Of a DNA stretch of 64,000 bases, positions 7,673 through 15,810 are shown piece after piece; the stretch's first letter is position 1; each line of letters begins with the position of its first letter. The notes beneath the pieces were generated by a model, which had not been told where the DNA came from, searched no databases, and saw nothing but the letters and a program-made list of their open reading frames with translations. Origin of the DNA: Paenibacillus sp. DCT19 (lineage in GTDB: Bacteria > Bacillota > Bacilli > Paenibacillales > Paenibacillaceae). The stretch spans positions 2,801,501 to 2,865,500 of the forward strand of contig NZ_CP029639.1 in the NCBI RefSeq assembly GCF_003268635.1, in the 5' to 3' direction. A program made the position numbers and the translations under genes.

Positions 7673-8329
7673 ATGAAAAAAAGAGTATCACTGTCTGTTT
7701 TTGCATTCATTTTCGCTATGTTAAGTATTCCAGCATTTTTTATCATGCAAAGCTATGGTGTTTTTCAGAAAGAGAAAGTGCTATCAGACTATGCCTTAGC
7801 TATCGAAGTGAACGGCAAATCATATGCGACCTGGCCACTAATTAATGGTTATGCTGCGATGGACAAAGCTGAGGAGAACCGTCAATTTTACTACCGTATG
7901 GATACAAGTGGTCTTCAAAATCTGTTTCAATTAGCATACCAAGAATATGAGATTGAGCCGAATGATACGAACCCATATTTGGCGGGACAAATAAATTATT
8001 CATCTGACGCAATGAATTATGTCCAGGAAGAGCAGCAATATCTCAATGCCAACGACTTCATACCTATAGTGAAGGTGTTTAATCACGATGGTCAACTGAT
8101 CTATACATATGAAAAAACAGGCAAAGGCGATGGCAAATTAGTTCAGTCCATTATTCATCAAGGCATGACCCGTTCGAATGGCAATGGAAGCAGTAAGGCA
8201 GCCCGTGACCCGTATCTTAATATTACGGCATTGTTCCGGGATCAACTTCATATGGATGTTCAATTAACAGTGGATGAAGAACGTAAGATCGTTTCGATTC
8301 GAATCAATAAACCGGAGGCGAGATCATGA
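7673..8329 (+). CDS. Exported or membrane-anchored protein of unknown function
   Basis: A 218-residue protein with one N-terminal hydrophobic segment (residues about 5-26, after MKKR), so it is an anchored or secreted protein with an outside domain of about 190 residues. No catalytic motif is recognised. The last codons overlap the start of the next gene (ATGA), so the two are translationally coupled and probably act together. A GGAGG precedes the ATG. Confidence 0.7.
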   Translation: MKKRVSLSVFAFIFAMLSIPAFFIMQSYGVFQKEKVLSDYALAIEVNGKSYATWPLINGYAAMDKAEENRQFYYRMDTSGLQNLFQLAYQEYEIEPNDTNPYLAGQINYSSDAMNYVQEEQQYLNANDFIPIVKVFNHDGQLIYTYEKTGKGDGKLVQSIIHQGMTRSNGNGSSKAARDPYLNITALFRDQLHMDVQLTVDEERKIVSIRINKPEARS

Positions 8330-8883
8330 ATGAATTAGGAGTACAACAAGGCCCAGCCTACCTCGAAGGATTGGTACAGAACTTGAAGAAGGAACAAGCT
8401 CATGAAGTAGAGTGGAATGGAAAAGTACAAACGCCAGATGGTCACGACAAGTTCCATATCTTTTATTATGGTGACTTGATCGACGATGATCTCATAAGCT
8501 GGCAGGATTCGACACCACTACTTGTGTATGCAGAGCATACCGTAACGGGTGAGCGTTATCTGCTCTTTGATGCTGCCAAACATGGCTATGATGCCATGTT
8601 ATGTGAAACGTATCCTGAGGATGAGCTTAAAAATAGGCCTTTGCGTCCTTATCTGGACGTAGAAGGAGAGGATATTTTTGAAGTGTATTTAACTGCCTTC
8701 TATAATGTGCCGTATGATGATGAGTTAGGGGAAGATGTCAATGAAGATGGAACCTATGAACTGATCACAGGTGAACATCTGAATTTTGACTTAGTAAAAC
8801 GTAATGGATATGATGCATTTGCAATTCAGATTACAAACCGTAAAGGGGTCACAACGGAGATTGTTCAGGAAGAGTTGGCGTAA
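8326..8883 (+). CDS. Acidic protein of unknown function
   Basis: A 185-residue very acidic soluble protein, rich in Asp and Glu (for example YDDELGEDVNEDGTYE), without a signal peptide. It overlaps the exported protein gene by four bases. Small acidic proteins in a run with SUKH genes are often immunity proteins of polymorphic toxin systems, but no family is recognised here, so this is only a hint from context. Confidence 0.65.
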   Translation: MNELGVQQGPAYLEGLVQNLKKEQAHEVEWNGKVQTPDGHDKFHIFYYGDLIDDDLISWQDSTPLLVYAEHTVTGERYLLFDAAKHGYDAMLCETYPEDELKNRPLRPYLDVEGEDIFEVYLTAFYNVPYDDELGEDVNEDGTYELITGEHLNFDLVKRNGYDAFAIQITNRKGVTTEIVQEELA

Positions 8884-8935
8884 GGTGGGCTAACTACTAT
8901 AAATAGCATGATCTGAAGATGGGGGATGTCATCCT

Positions 8936-9688
8936 ATGTATATCGTATCTCAGGCAATGAAGCCCATAACGGCTGAAGAACTGAACCTTTTTGAAGAACA
9001 ACATAAAATCTCATTACCTTCATCCTATCGTAGATGGCTCGAGCAGTACGGGGAGGGCACTTACACTGGCTGGATGAATATACAGCGGCCCGATCGAGAT
9101 GTGCTAGCTCCTTTTGTTGAATATGACTTCTGGATTCATACGGAGGATACACCAATTAGTCAGCGTCAATTACAGGAATGTGTGAGTATCGGAAGTTCAG
9201 TGGATGGAGACTTCTTGGCGGTACACCCTCAGGTCGAGGGATTGCTCTGGTTTCCGCGCCATGATGAACATATTACTGTATGGGCTTGTGAGGATGCGGA
9301 ATTTGGTGAACTGCTAGATCGAATATACTGTGGATATTATCAACAAGACAAGCCGTTAACTCCACATTATTATGAACCGTGGAATGAATTACGACACCAC
9401 ACATTTTATCATGTTGAGAATGGTGAGCAAGGTGATTCCTTATATGAGGTGGCTCAACGCTGTAAAAAGGAATTTAAGTGGGATGTTGTGATGGAGAATG
9501 AGCATACCTGTATGTTATTTATGGCATCAATAGGCGGTTATCTGCGTTTTAATTATGCCTACGGTAGAGAAGTCGCCATGTTCTACGAAGAAACAGGTGA
9601 TTCAGGTGGAGGTAGGGATCACGAGCTGCATTTGTTCTTAATCGCACATCATTGTCGCCCTGTACATATCGGTGGAGTGGAGGAATGA
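8936..9688 (+). CDS. SUKH (SMI1/KNR4) family protein
   Basis: A 250-residue protein whose N-terminus (TAEELNLFEEQHKISLPSSY, then RRWLEQYGEGTYTGWM) fits the SUKH fold: a helix, the L-P-x-S-Y-R turn, then a Trp/Gly-rich strand. SUKH proteins are best known as immunity proteins that neutralise secreted toxins, and some have housekeeping roles. The C-terminal 110 residues form an additional region without a clear match. ATG 8936 has GGGGGA about ten bases upstream. It is four bases from the beta-propeller gene, so the two are co-translated. Confidence 0.75.
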   Translation: MYIVSQAMKPITAEELNLFEEQHKISLPSSYRRWLEQYGEGTYTGWMNIQRPDRDVLAPFVEYDFWIHTEDTPISQRQLQECVSIGSSVDGDFLAVHPQVEGLLWFPRHDEHITVWACEDAEFGELLDRIYCGYYQQDKPLTPHYYEPWNELRHHTFYHVENGEQGDSLYEVAQRCKKEFKWDVVMENEHTCMLFMASIGGYLRFNYAYGREVAMFYEETGDSGGGRDHELHLFLIAHHCRPVHIGGVEE

Positions 9689-9692
9689 TTAA

Positions 9693-10994
9693 TTGAGTTG
9701 GTTAAACGAGAAGATTGCACAGCAGTGGCGTCAAGAAGGTAGACGTTATGCACTACATGTGAATGAATTTGTACGCAAAAGTATAGCTGGTGAGACCCCA
9801 GATGAATCCGAGCTGGAGAATGATGGTCGAGCCAGTTTTAGTGCTGAAGTCTGGGAGATGGTGAAACAGGCAAATGCGCAAGAGGATGTGCTTCGCCTAC
9901 GAGCTGAATTGCCGCCTGCTTCATGGCCTATGAGTGAACAGTTTCAGTCTGTTATGCAGGCAGTACAGGTTGTTGGATTTATCGCACAGGATGTCGTTGT
10001 ATTTAATATTGGCGGTCATACGCAGGATGGCGCCGTATACACCGCAGATTCACAAGGAGTAATCGCTTCTGCCCATTATCATTTTGCGGGATGCTCACCC
10101 GATGGCGTTGATTATGCGTTAGCGGATGAAACTGTTATTCGAATCATTCGAAGGCCTGACCGGCATTTGGAAGGTCAAGAGCTTGCTATGTATCACTGGG
10201 AAGATATTCAGTCTAGTCTTCATAACACGCTTCCTCAGATCGAGTCGCTCGCAGATTGTGAATATCCGGAACGTTCACTTATTGAGCTGATCCCATTCAA
10301 CGATGGGCAATCTCTTCTTATTTTGTCCACGTATGGCGTTCATCTGGTCGAACAATCCCAAGTTTCCTTGCTTCATCCCGATCCGTCGGAGATTCAGGAA
10401 TATGAATTGGAAGATACCCAAATTGATATGGGTCATGCGGCAGTTTCAAGGGATGGACGCTGGATTGCCTTTGGCAGTCAGGTGAGTAACCACATGTTAC
10501 TGGATCGGACTCAGGATCATACGTATTCTTTGTATCCGGAAATTAGCTACCCTCATCATGCAATTTTCACCCAAGATAATCGTACCGTTTGGTTTAATGC
10601 ATGTCACTTCTATAACGGTGTTACGATTCAGGTTAAGCTGGATGAAGTAGAGGTCAATGAGAAGAAAGAAGATTGGCCAATTATGGATGAGAATGCACGT
10701 GTGTATGCCTCGGCAGAGACTAAGCAAGGCATTGTGATTGGGGATGCATATGGTTATCTACGTTGTGTAGGCACTCAGGGACAGGAGGTATGGCGTCATT
10801 TTGTAGGCGGTACAATCTCGTCCATCGTGGTCTCGCCTGATCAATCCAAGCTTGCAGTAGGAACATACAGTGGCATGCTGCATGTTCTCGATTTAACTTC
10901 AGAAGGGATGGACGATTACGGCATTGGCACAGGCACGATTCGTGAATGCGAGCGTTATGTGTTATGGCGGGGAGAAAACCCAATGCGCTGGTAG
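9693..10994 (+). CDS. Beta-propeller (WD40/PQQ-like repeat) protein
   Basis: A 433-residue protein. The first 100 residues are helical; the rest shows repeated beta blades such as AAVSRDGRWIAFGSQ and SSIVVSPDQSKLAVGTYSG, the pattern of WD40-like propellers. There is no signal peptide, so it is cytoplasmic, probably a binding scaffold. The start is TTG 9693 with GGAGG nine bases upstream. It lies between two SUKH genes and probably shares their role, which is unknown. Confidence 0.7.
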   Translation: MSWLNEKIAQQWRQEGRRYALHVNEFVRKSIAGETPDESELENDGRASFSAEVWEMVKQANAQEDVLRLRAELPPASWPMSEQFQSVMQAVQVVGFIAQDVVVFNIGGHTQDGAVYTADSQGVIASAHYHFAGCSPDGVDYALADETVIRIIRRPDRHLEGQELAMYHWEDIQSSLHNTLPQIESLADCEYPERSLIELIPFNDGQSLLILSTYGVHLVEQSQVSLLHPDPSEIQEYELEDTQIDMGHAAVSRDGRWIAFGSQVSNHMLLDRTQDHTYSLYPEISYPHHAIFTQDNRTVWFNACHFYNGVTIQVKLDEVEVNEKKEDWPIMDENARVYASAETKQGIVIGDAYGYLRCVGTQGQEVWRHFVGGTISSIVVSPDQSKLAVGTYSGMLHVLDLTSEGMDDYGIGTGTIRECERYVLWRGENPMRW

Positions 10995-11020
10995 GACGTT
11001 AGGGAGAATAAGGAGGACTT

Positions 11021-11635
11021 TTGTTGAAATCAGATATACACTCCAGGATCGATCAACTAATGGACGCTTTGCATCAATTGTTGGATGTTAAAGTGGTGGA
11101 TGAAGAGATTAATGAATTGTACCAACAGTATAAACAGATCGATTGTACCTCCAAGGAGAGTTTGGCGGCGTTTGAAGCGGATTTTGATATTAAGTTGCCA
11201 GCGGATTTTCGTGCTTTTTACGAACGTAAAAATGGCAGTGGTTACGGATTTCATGTGTTGTACCCTGGGGATGAAGAGGAGCAACGGAGTATTCCATTCT
11301 ATCTGATGTCCTTGGATGAAATTCGTGAGACCAAACGATTCTTTTGTGAAGTGGATGAAAAGCTAGAAGAGCATTATTCTGAGGAAGAGATTCGCAAGCT
11401 CGATCCCGAGATTAAACCATTTTTATTCCATAAGCAGTGGATACCTTTTGCAACGATGGCAGGTGGTTCGCTGTATATCATGCTGGATTTTGATCCAACA
11501 GAGCAGGGCAAGTATGGGCAAATTATTATGTATGTGCATGATCCGGATTTTGTCTATTATCTTAACGAATCATTCGAAGAACTACTTGAAGCATCCAATC
11601 GAAATCTCAGTTTGAAGGATGAAATCGATTATTGA
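11021..11635 (+). CDS. SUKH (SMI1/KNR4) family protein
   Basis: A 204-residue protein. After a helical N-terminus it has the SUKH signature around AFEADFDIKLPADFRAFYER and NGSGYGFHVLYP, then the conserved acidic middle and a Trp/Ile strand (PFATMAGGSLYIMLDF). The family acts mainly as immunity to secreted toxins. TTG 11021 or TTG 11024 follows AAGGAGG. It is the last gene of the run that starts at 7032. Confidence 0.8.
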   Translation: MLKSDIHSRIDQLMDALHQLLDVKVVDEEINELYQQYKQIDCTSKESLAAFEADFDIKLPADFRAFYERKNGSGYGFHVLYPGDEEEQRSIPFYLMSLDEIRETKRFFCEVDEKLEEHYSEEEIRKLDPEIKPFLFHKQWIPFATMAGGSLYIMLDFDPTEQGKYGQIIMYVHDPDFVYYLNESFEELLEASNRNLSLKDEIDY

Positions 11636-11642
11636 CGAACGA

Positions 11643-11673
11643 AGACAGGAGCTACATCAAGTAGCACCTGTCT
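11643..11673. terminator. Hairpin between convergent genes, possible weak terminator
   Basis: AGACAGG and CTAC pair with GTAG and CCTGTCT around a short loop, with a small internal mismatch. No good T-run follows on either strand, so termination is uncertain. Confidence 0.35.
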
Positions 11674-11686
11674 GTGATTAATTACC

Positions 11687-12049
11687 TTACCACTGGAACA
11701 AGCGATGACCGTGAGATCCGCCGCCCGGTCCTCCACCATGAGGACCCCCTGGGTAGCCGCCGCCCGGTCCCCCACCATGAGAACCCCCTGGGTAGCCGCC
11801 GCCCGGTCCCCCACCATGAGGACCCCCTGGGTAGCCGCCGCCTGGTCCTCCACCGTGAGGACCACCCGGATAGCCGCCACCTGGATAACCACCATGCCAC
11901 CATGGGCCGCCTCCGATTGGATAGGGGAGCGGGATGGGGAAGAAGGGTGGGTACGGATAAGGGTAGGGATAAGGTGGAGGTGGTGGATAATATGGATAAG
12001 GATACCCTGTAGGTGAAGGGTACTGAACAGAGCGTAAATCATATACCAT
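11687..12049 (-). CDS. Gly/Pro/Tyr/His-rich repeat protein
   Basis: A 120-residue low-complexity protein from ATG 12049, which has GGGAGG seven bases upstream. The N-terminal half is Pro/Tyr-rich (PYPYYPPPPPYPYPY); the C-terminal half is four to five copies of a 13-residue Gly/His/Pro unit (GGYPGGPHGGGPG). Such composition is seen in spore surface, exosporium or other structural proteins of spore formers, and the tandem DNA repeat makes the length variable. The spore role is a guess from composition. No catalytic motif is present. Confidence 0.7.
   Translation of the reverse strand: MVYDLRSVQYPSPTGYPYPYYPPPPPYPYPYPYPPFFPIPLPYPIGGGPWWHGGYPGGGYPGGPHGGGPGGGYPGGPHGGGPGGGYPGGSHGGGPGGGYPGGPHGGGPGGGSHGHRLFQW
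11718..11890. repeat. 39-bp minisatellite, about 4.4 copies
   Basis: Four consecutive 39-bp units start at 11718, 11757, 11796 and 11835, followed by a partial fifth. Units 1-3 differ by one or two bases; unit 4 is more diverged. Thirteen codons per unit keep the reading frame of the Gly/Pro-rich protein, so copy number could vary without frameshift. Confidence 0.9.
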
Positions 12050-12155
12050 GATTGTGCCTCCCATTAGTTCGAATGATGATATCAGCCTATGCCTGAATGC
12101 ATGCTCATGACACAAAACAAATTCAGTACGAACATAACAGTGGAGGAGGAAGTGA

Positions 12156-13238
12156 ATGATAGCTGTATCTTTATATACCGATCCAAGAGAAACTGCCTAT
12201 AATCAGCTTATTGATGAATTAATAGAGAAGACGGATCGCTTCTTAATCGTGGATCGAGAATATGCATTAGATGATACACCTGAACGGGTTGCTCAAGTTT
12301 TAGATCAATTGGAGCCCTATCTAATCGAAGTTTTCACAATGGATGAGGCGATGGTAAGAGAGCGATCTATGCATAATAGTAAGATAAACAGTCATGCGAT
12401 GTACTCCAGCGGCAGTTATTACATATATTCATGCACTCCAGAGTCTGGGCAAGTGCTTAAGCAAGAGGCTACTCGATTTGGGGATTGGTCGTACCCCTCA
12501 TTACCAGATGATCTCTGTTTTCTAAAGGAAGATGGCAGCGATTACTTCTATACCGTGGCACATGAAGGAATGTATGGCATGGGAATTACGGAGGAAGAAG
12601 CGAGCGGGTTAATGGAGCGCATTCCCGGCTTATTTTTCAAATTACAACGGCATGAGCAGTTTGATTGCTTCCTTGATGATGCCATCCAACACCAGACAGA
12701 TCGTCTCAATATAACGGGCTATCTATTGTCTGAAATTCCAGATCGCATTCGCGAGCTCAAGCAATTGAAGGAACTTGAAGTTTTTGAGCAACATGTGAGT
12801 GAGCTTCCCCAGGCTTTCTTCGAATTGACCGCATTGGAGAAGTTGACCATTATGACAGCCGATCTGAAGGGGATCCCGCAAGATATTGGGAAGCTTACTC
12901 AGCTCAAGGAGCTTACGATTTATGGTGGCAGTGCGTATCATGTCGAACCTGGATGGAAACCCAAGCCTAAGCGGGAACTGGAGCTAAAACATATCCCTGC
13001 TGAGATTGGTGAACTGACAGAGTTAGTGAGCTTGAATATAGGTTACTCAGGAATTCGGGAGTTGCCTCCAGAGCTAGCGAAATTGAAGAAACTGAAGTGG
13101 CTAAATATCACTAATAGTCTGATTGAAGGAACTCCTGATGTGGTGTCTCAGATGCACTGGGTAGAACATGTTTGCTTGAGTGAACATTCTCTCGGTCTCA
13201 GTGTAGAAGCCCTGCTGGATGAGGAAAAAATAGAGTAA
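12156..13238 (+). CDS. Leucine-rich-repeat protein
   Basis: A 360-residue soluble protein. The first 175 residues form a domain that I do not recognise. From about 180 onward there are five or six leucine-rich repeats of the bacterial/plant-like type with the L-x-x-I/L-P turn (LTALEKLTIMTADLKGIP, LVSLNIGYSGIRELP). LRRs bind proteins; there is no signal peptide, so the target is inside the cell. ATG 12156 follows GGAGGAGG. Its location next to SUKH genes suggests membership of an immunity or interaction locus; that is inference. Confidence 0.8.
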   Translation: MIAVSLYTDPRETAYNQLIDELIEKTDRFLIVDREYALDDTPERVAQVLDQLEPYLIEVFTMDEAMVRERSMHNSKINSHAMYSSGSYYIYSCTPESGQVLKQEATRFGDWSYPSLPDDLCFLKEDGSDYFYTVAHEGMYGMGITEEEASGLMERIPGLFFKLQRHEQFDCFLDDAIQHQTDRLNITGYLLSEIPDRIRELKQLKELEVFEQHVSELPQAFFELTALEKLTIMTADLKGIPQDIGKLTQLKELTIYGGSAYHVEPGWKPKPKRELELKHIPAEIGELTELVSLNIGYSGIRELPPELAKLKKLKWLNITNSLIEGTPDVVSQMHWVEHVCLSEHSLGLSVEALLDEEKIE

Positions 13239-13246
13239 CATAGCTA

Positions 13247-13279
13247 CCCCTAATAGACGTTTTCTATTCAGGGGTTTTT
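13247..13279 (+). terminator. Terminator after the LRR gene
   Basis: CCCC-TA-ATAGA pairs with TCTAT-TCA-GGGG, followed by five T residues. Confidence 0.75.
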
Positions 13280-13383
13280 GTCATTTCGGTTTAACGTTCA
13301 GAATTGGGCTCACGAATGTAGGCTGATGACATAAGCTGGCGTATAGGTTTTTACCTAACCGTAGAATGAAGGGCAGGCGTTAA

Positions 13384-14163
13384 ATGTTGGCAACCTCGAA
13401 TATGGATTACACGTCACCGAATACTGAATTCACCTATGATGTGAATCAAAATTTACTATTTAAGAAAGACGAACGAAATTATATCAATTCCCTCTCTATC
13501 GAACAGCTCAATACCCTAGGCAATACCTCATTGTTGGACATTTTTCTCAGCACTGGAAACGTAGTAGAGCCTCATATTCATCAGAATGCAACTGAACTGG
13601 TCTATTGTATTAGTGGTGCAGCTGTTGTCTCACTAATCAATCCTTTTACGAACGAATTGTTGAATTTTCCGATTACTCCCGGTCAAGTGGCGAATGTACC
13701 ACAAGGCTGGTGGCATTACGAAATTGCTACTGTAGATGATACTCACTTACTGGCGATTTTTGATGCACCTGTGCCTGAAGCTATTTTTGGTTCAGATATT
13801 CTGCGCCTTACGCCTCCTAGTGTACTTGCTCATACCTATTGTCTGGATGAGGCGCAAGTCCAAGCTACCTTGGCTCCAATCCAGAAGACCGTGTTTATTG
13901 GCCCACCCGCGGATTGCGTGACAGGTGTCTCCACCTCTCCTAACGCTGTATGCAAACCGAATAACCAAGCAAACAACCAGCCCCATGTAAATGCCCAGCC
14001 TTATGTCCAATTACAGACTTCACTTCACGCAGAGCATTCGTATGGAGATGCCGTGAATCCAGCTTATGAACATTTGCCCAACGCGTCTTACATGTTGCCG
14101 ACTTCAAACTATACGCCATATACGATGCAGCGGCAGTTGATTGGTAATGGTTGGAGGTACTGA
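13384..14163 (+). CDS. Cupin-domain protein
   Basis: A 259-residue protein. Residues about 55-150 form a single cupin barrel with metal ligands in EPHIHQNATELVYCISG (two His and a Glu) and the second motif PGQVANVPQGWWHY with a third His, the germin/oxalate-decarboxylase style. The last 70 residues are Asn/Gln/Pro-rich and likely disordered. A shorter paralogue lies at 27563-28156 and shares the ends of the cupin and the motif with GPP near the C-terminus. The substrate is unknown; binding to the spore or envelope is possible. ATG 13384 has a weak GGGCAGG upstream. Confidence 0.8.
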   Translation: MLATSNMDYTSPNTEFTYDVNQNLLFKKDERNYINSLSIEQLNTLGNTSLLDIFLSTGNVVEPHIHQNATELVYCISGAAVVSLINPFTNELLNFPITPGQVANVPQGWWHYEIATVDDTHLLAIFDAPVPEAIFGSDILRLTPPSVLAHTYCLDEAQVQATLAPIQKTVFIGPPADCVTGVSTSPNAVCKPNNQANNQPHVNAQPYVQLQTSLHAEHSYGDAVNPAYEHLPNASYMLPTSNYTPYTMQRQLIGNGWRY

Positions 14164-14197
14164 TCATTCATCAATGTTATAAAAAATATGAGAATCT

Positions 14198-14224
14198 TGT
14201 CACAGATGGAGCTCTTCATTTGTC
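14198..14224 (+). promoter_or_regulatory. ECF41-type promoter
   Basis: TGTCACA, exactly 16 bases, then TGTC. The published ECF41 consensus is TGTCACA-N16-CGTC, so there is one mismatch. It lies 36 bases before the ATG of the decarboxylase-like gene and would make the pair autoregulated by the sigma factor encoded downstream. Confidence 0.7.
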
Positions 14225-14259
14225 TTCAGGTTGTAAACCAATTTACGGAGGCGAATGTA

Positions 14260-14706
14260 ATGAAATTAAGATTGAACTATAGGAAAGTAAACCCAAGTGC
14301 GTATAAAGCGATGATGGCACTTGAACAATATGTATCTGGGCAAATGGAGGACAAGGTATTATACGAGCTGCTCAAAATCCGGGTATCTCAAATTAACGGT
14401 TGTTCCTTTTGCCTGGATATGCACGCTAAAGACCTGATGAAATTGGGGGATTACGCAGATCATATTCTGCTGTTAAGTGTATGGCGCGAAGTGCCTTTGT
14501 TTACAGAAAAAGAACGTGTTATGCTGGAGCTTGCTGAAACGGTGACTGAGATTTCGCATCAAGGCGTGCCAACAGAGCTGATTAATAAAATACGGGAGCA
14601 TTTCAGTGAAGCAGAACTGGTGGATCTGATCATGGCGATTAATACGATTAATAGCTGGAACCGGATTGCAATTACAACAGGCATGTATCCGGGATGTTTT
14701 AATTAA
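14260..14706 (+). CDS. Carboxymuconolactone decarboxylase / AhpD-like protein
   Basis: A 148-residue protein of the CMD/AhpD family, usually peroxidase-like thiol enzymes. The active motif CSFCLDMHAKD (C-x2-C-x3-H) is at about residues 50-60 and the helical framework is complete. ATG 14260 follows ACGGAGG at eight bases; the longer frame to 14188 would overlap the promoter. It is paired with the ECF41 sigma factor 49 bases downstream, and this class of gene is the typical ECF41 partner (the COE set: carboxymuconolactone decarboxylase, oxidoreductase, epimerase). Confidence 0.9.
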   Translation: MKLRLNYRKVNPSAYKAMMALEQYVSGQMEDKVLYELLKIRVSQINGCSFCLDMHAKDLMKLGDYADHILLLSVWREVPLFTEKERVMLELAETVTEISHQGVPTELINKIREHFSEAELVDLIMAINTINSWNRIAITTGMYPGCFN

Positions 14707-14755
14707 ATCAATATTCGATTAGTTCCGAAACCATCTGCCAGAGGAGGCTGTTCAT

Positions 14756-15682
14756 ATGAATTCCAAACCACTCCCCAATGAACCAGAATTGTCTTCTCTG
14801 GAAGTTGGTGAACTATATACTCGTTACAAATCTTATGCATTCGCCGTCGCCTATCGCATGCTTGGAAGTGTTGTTGAGGCGGAAGACATTGTGCAGGACT
14901 GTTTCACTGGTCTTCAAAGTCAACCTTCCACGGTGATTCATAACCCTAAGTCGTATATTGCTAAACTCGTGGTGAACCGGAGTTTGAATGTGCTCAACTC
15001 TGCCCGTAATCAACGCGAACATTATATCGGAGAATGGTTGCCTGAACCACTTTCGGATCGGGAAACTGGCTTAGAAATGGAAGTGGAGCAGAAAGAGATG
15101 ATCTCATACGCATACCTCGTTATGTTAGAATGTCTCTCGCCAACAGAGCGCGCGGTCTTTGTTCTGCGTGAGGCATTTCAGTATGACTATCAGACGATTG
15201 CAGATTGGCTTGGAAAAAGTGAAAGTAACTGCCGGCAGATTTTCAGCCGTGCGAAGCGGAATTTACCAGATGATTTATCCTCTGTGCCACGAGCACAGAC
15301 GACGAATAAGGCTCATGAGCAGATGCTGGAGCGTTTCACTACCGCTTTTCTGAATTATGATGTCAATGCAATGATGGAAATGTTGGCTGAAGAGCCTGTG
15401 TTTACTGCCGATGGCGGTGGACGTGTGCATACAGTCATGAGATCAATGAAGGTGTACAAAGGTGTATTAGCACTACTTACTTCACGCAAAGTGCTAACTC
15501 GCTTACGATCACGGCAATGGGTTTCCACACCAATTAATGGAGAGCTTCAGTTAGCTTTACTGGACGATGGACAAGTAACCGAGGTTCTGTGTCTGGAGTT
15601 CGACTCGACTGGAGAACGGATTCGGGGCGTGTACCTGATGGTGAATCCGGAGAAACTGGGATCGATTTTTGTGAACATATGA
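14756..15682 (+). CDS. ECF41-family sigma factor (SigJ-like) with C-terminal SnoaL-like domain
   Basis: A 308-residue sigma factor. Region 2 (about 20-90) and region 4 (about 125-180, with the HTH YQTIADWLGKSESNCRQIFSRA) are followed by a C-terminal domain of about 110 residues. Two ECF41 hallmarks are present: WLPEP in the linker at about residue 92 and DGGG in the extension at about 222. In this group the extension controls activity in place of a separate anti-sigma factor. It is preceded by its CMD partner and a matching promoter. ATG 14756 follows GAGGAGG. Confidence 0.93.
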   Translation: MNSKPLPNEPELSSLEVGELYTRYKSYAFAVAYRMLGSVVEAEDIVQDCFTGLQSQPSTVIHNPKSYIAKLVVNRSLNVLNSARNQREHYIGEWLPEPLSDRETGLEMEVEQKEMISYAYLVMLECLSPTERAVFVLREAFQYDYQTIADWLGKSESNCRQIFSRAKRNLPDDLSSVPRAQTTNKAHEQMLERFTTAFLNYDVNAMMEMLAEEPVFTADGGGRVHTVMRSMKVYKGVLALLTSRKVLTRLRSRQWVSTPINGELQLALLDDGQVTEVLCLEFDSTGERIRGVYLMVNPEKLGSIFVNI

Positions 15683-15745
15683 AATATAGAACAGCATCAT
15701 GCCAAGGAAGTTGGTATATGAACTTGAGGAAATATGAACTTAAAG

Positions 15746-15790
15746 AAAGCGGCAACTCACTCATTGGAGTAGAGTTTATGCCGCTTTTTT
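15746..15790 (+). terminator. Terminator after the ECF41 operon
   Basis: AAAGCGGCA pairs with TGCCGCTTT, followed by T residues, with an inner ACTC/GAGT stem. Confidence 0.85.
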
Positions 15791-15810
15791 GTGATTCTAA
15801 CCATGTCTGG

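Noticed and set aside
11718..11890. CRISPR-like array
   Set aside because: The 39-bp units are directly adjacent with no unique spacers and encode in-frame 13-residue protein repeats.
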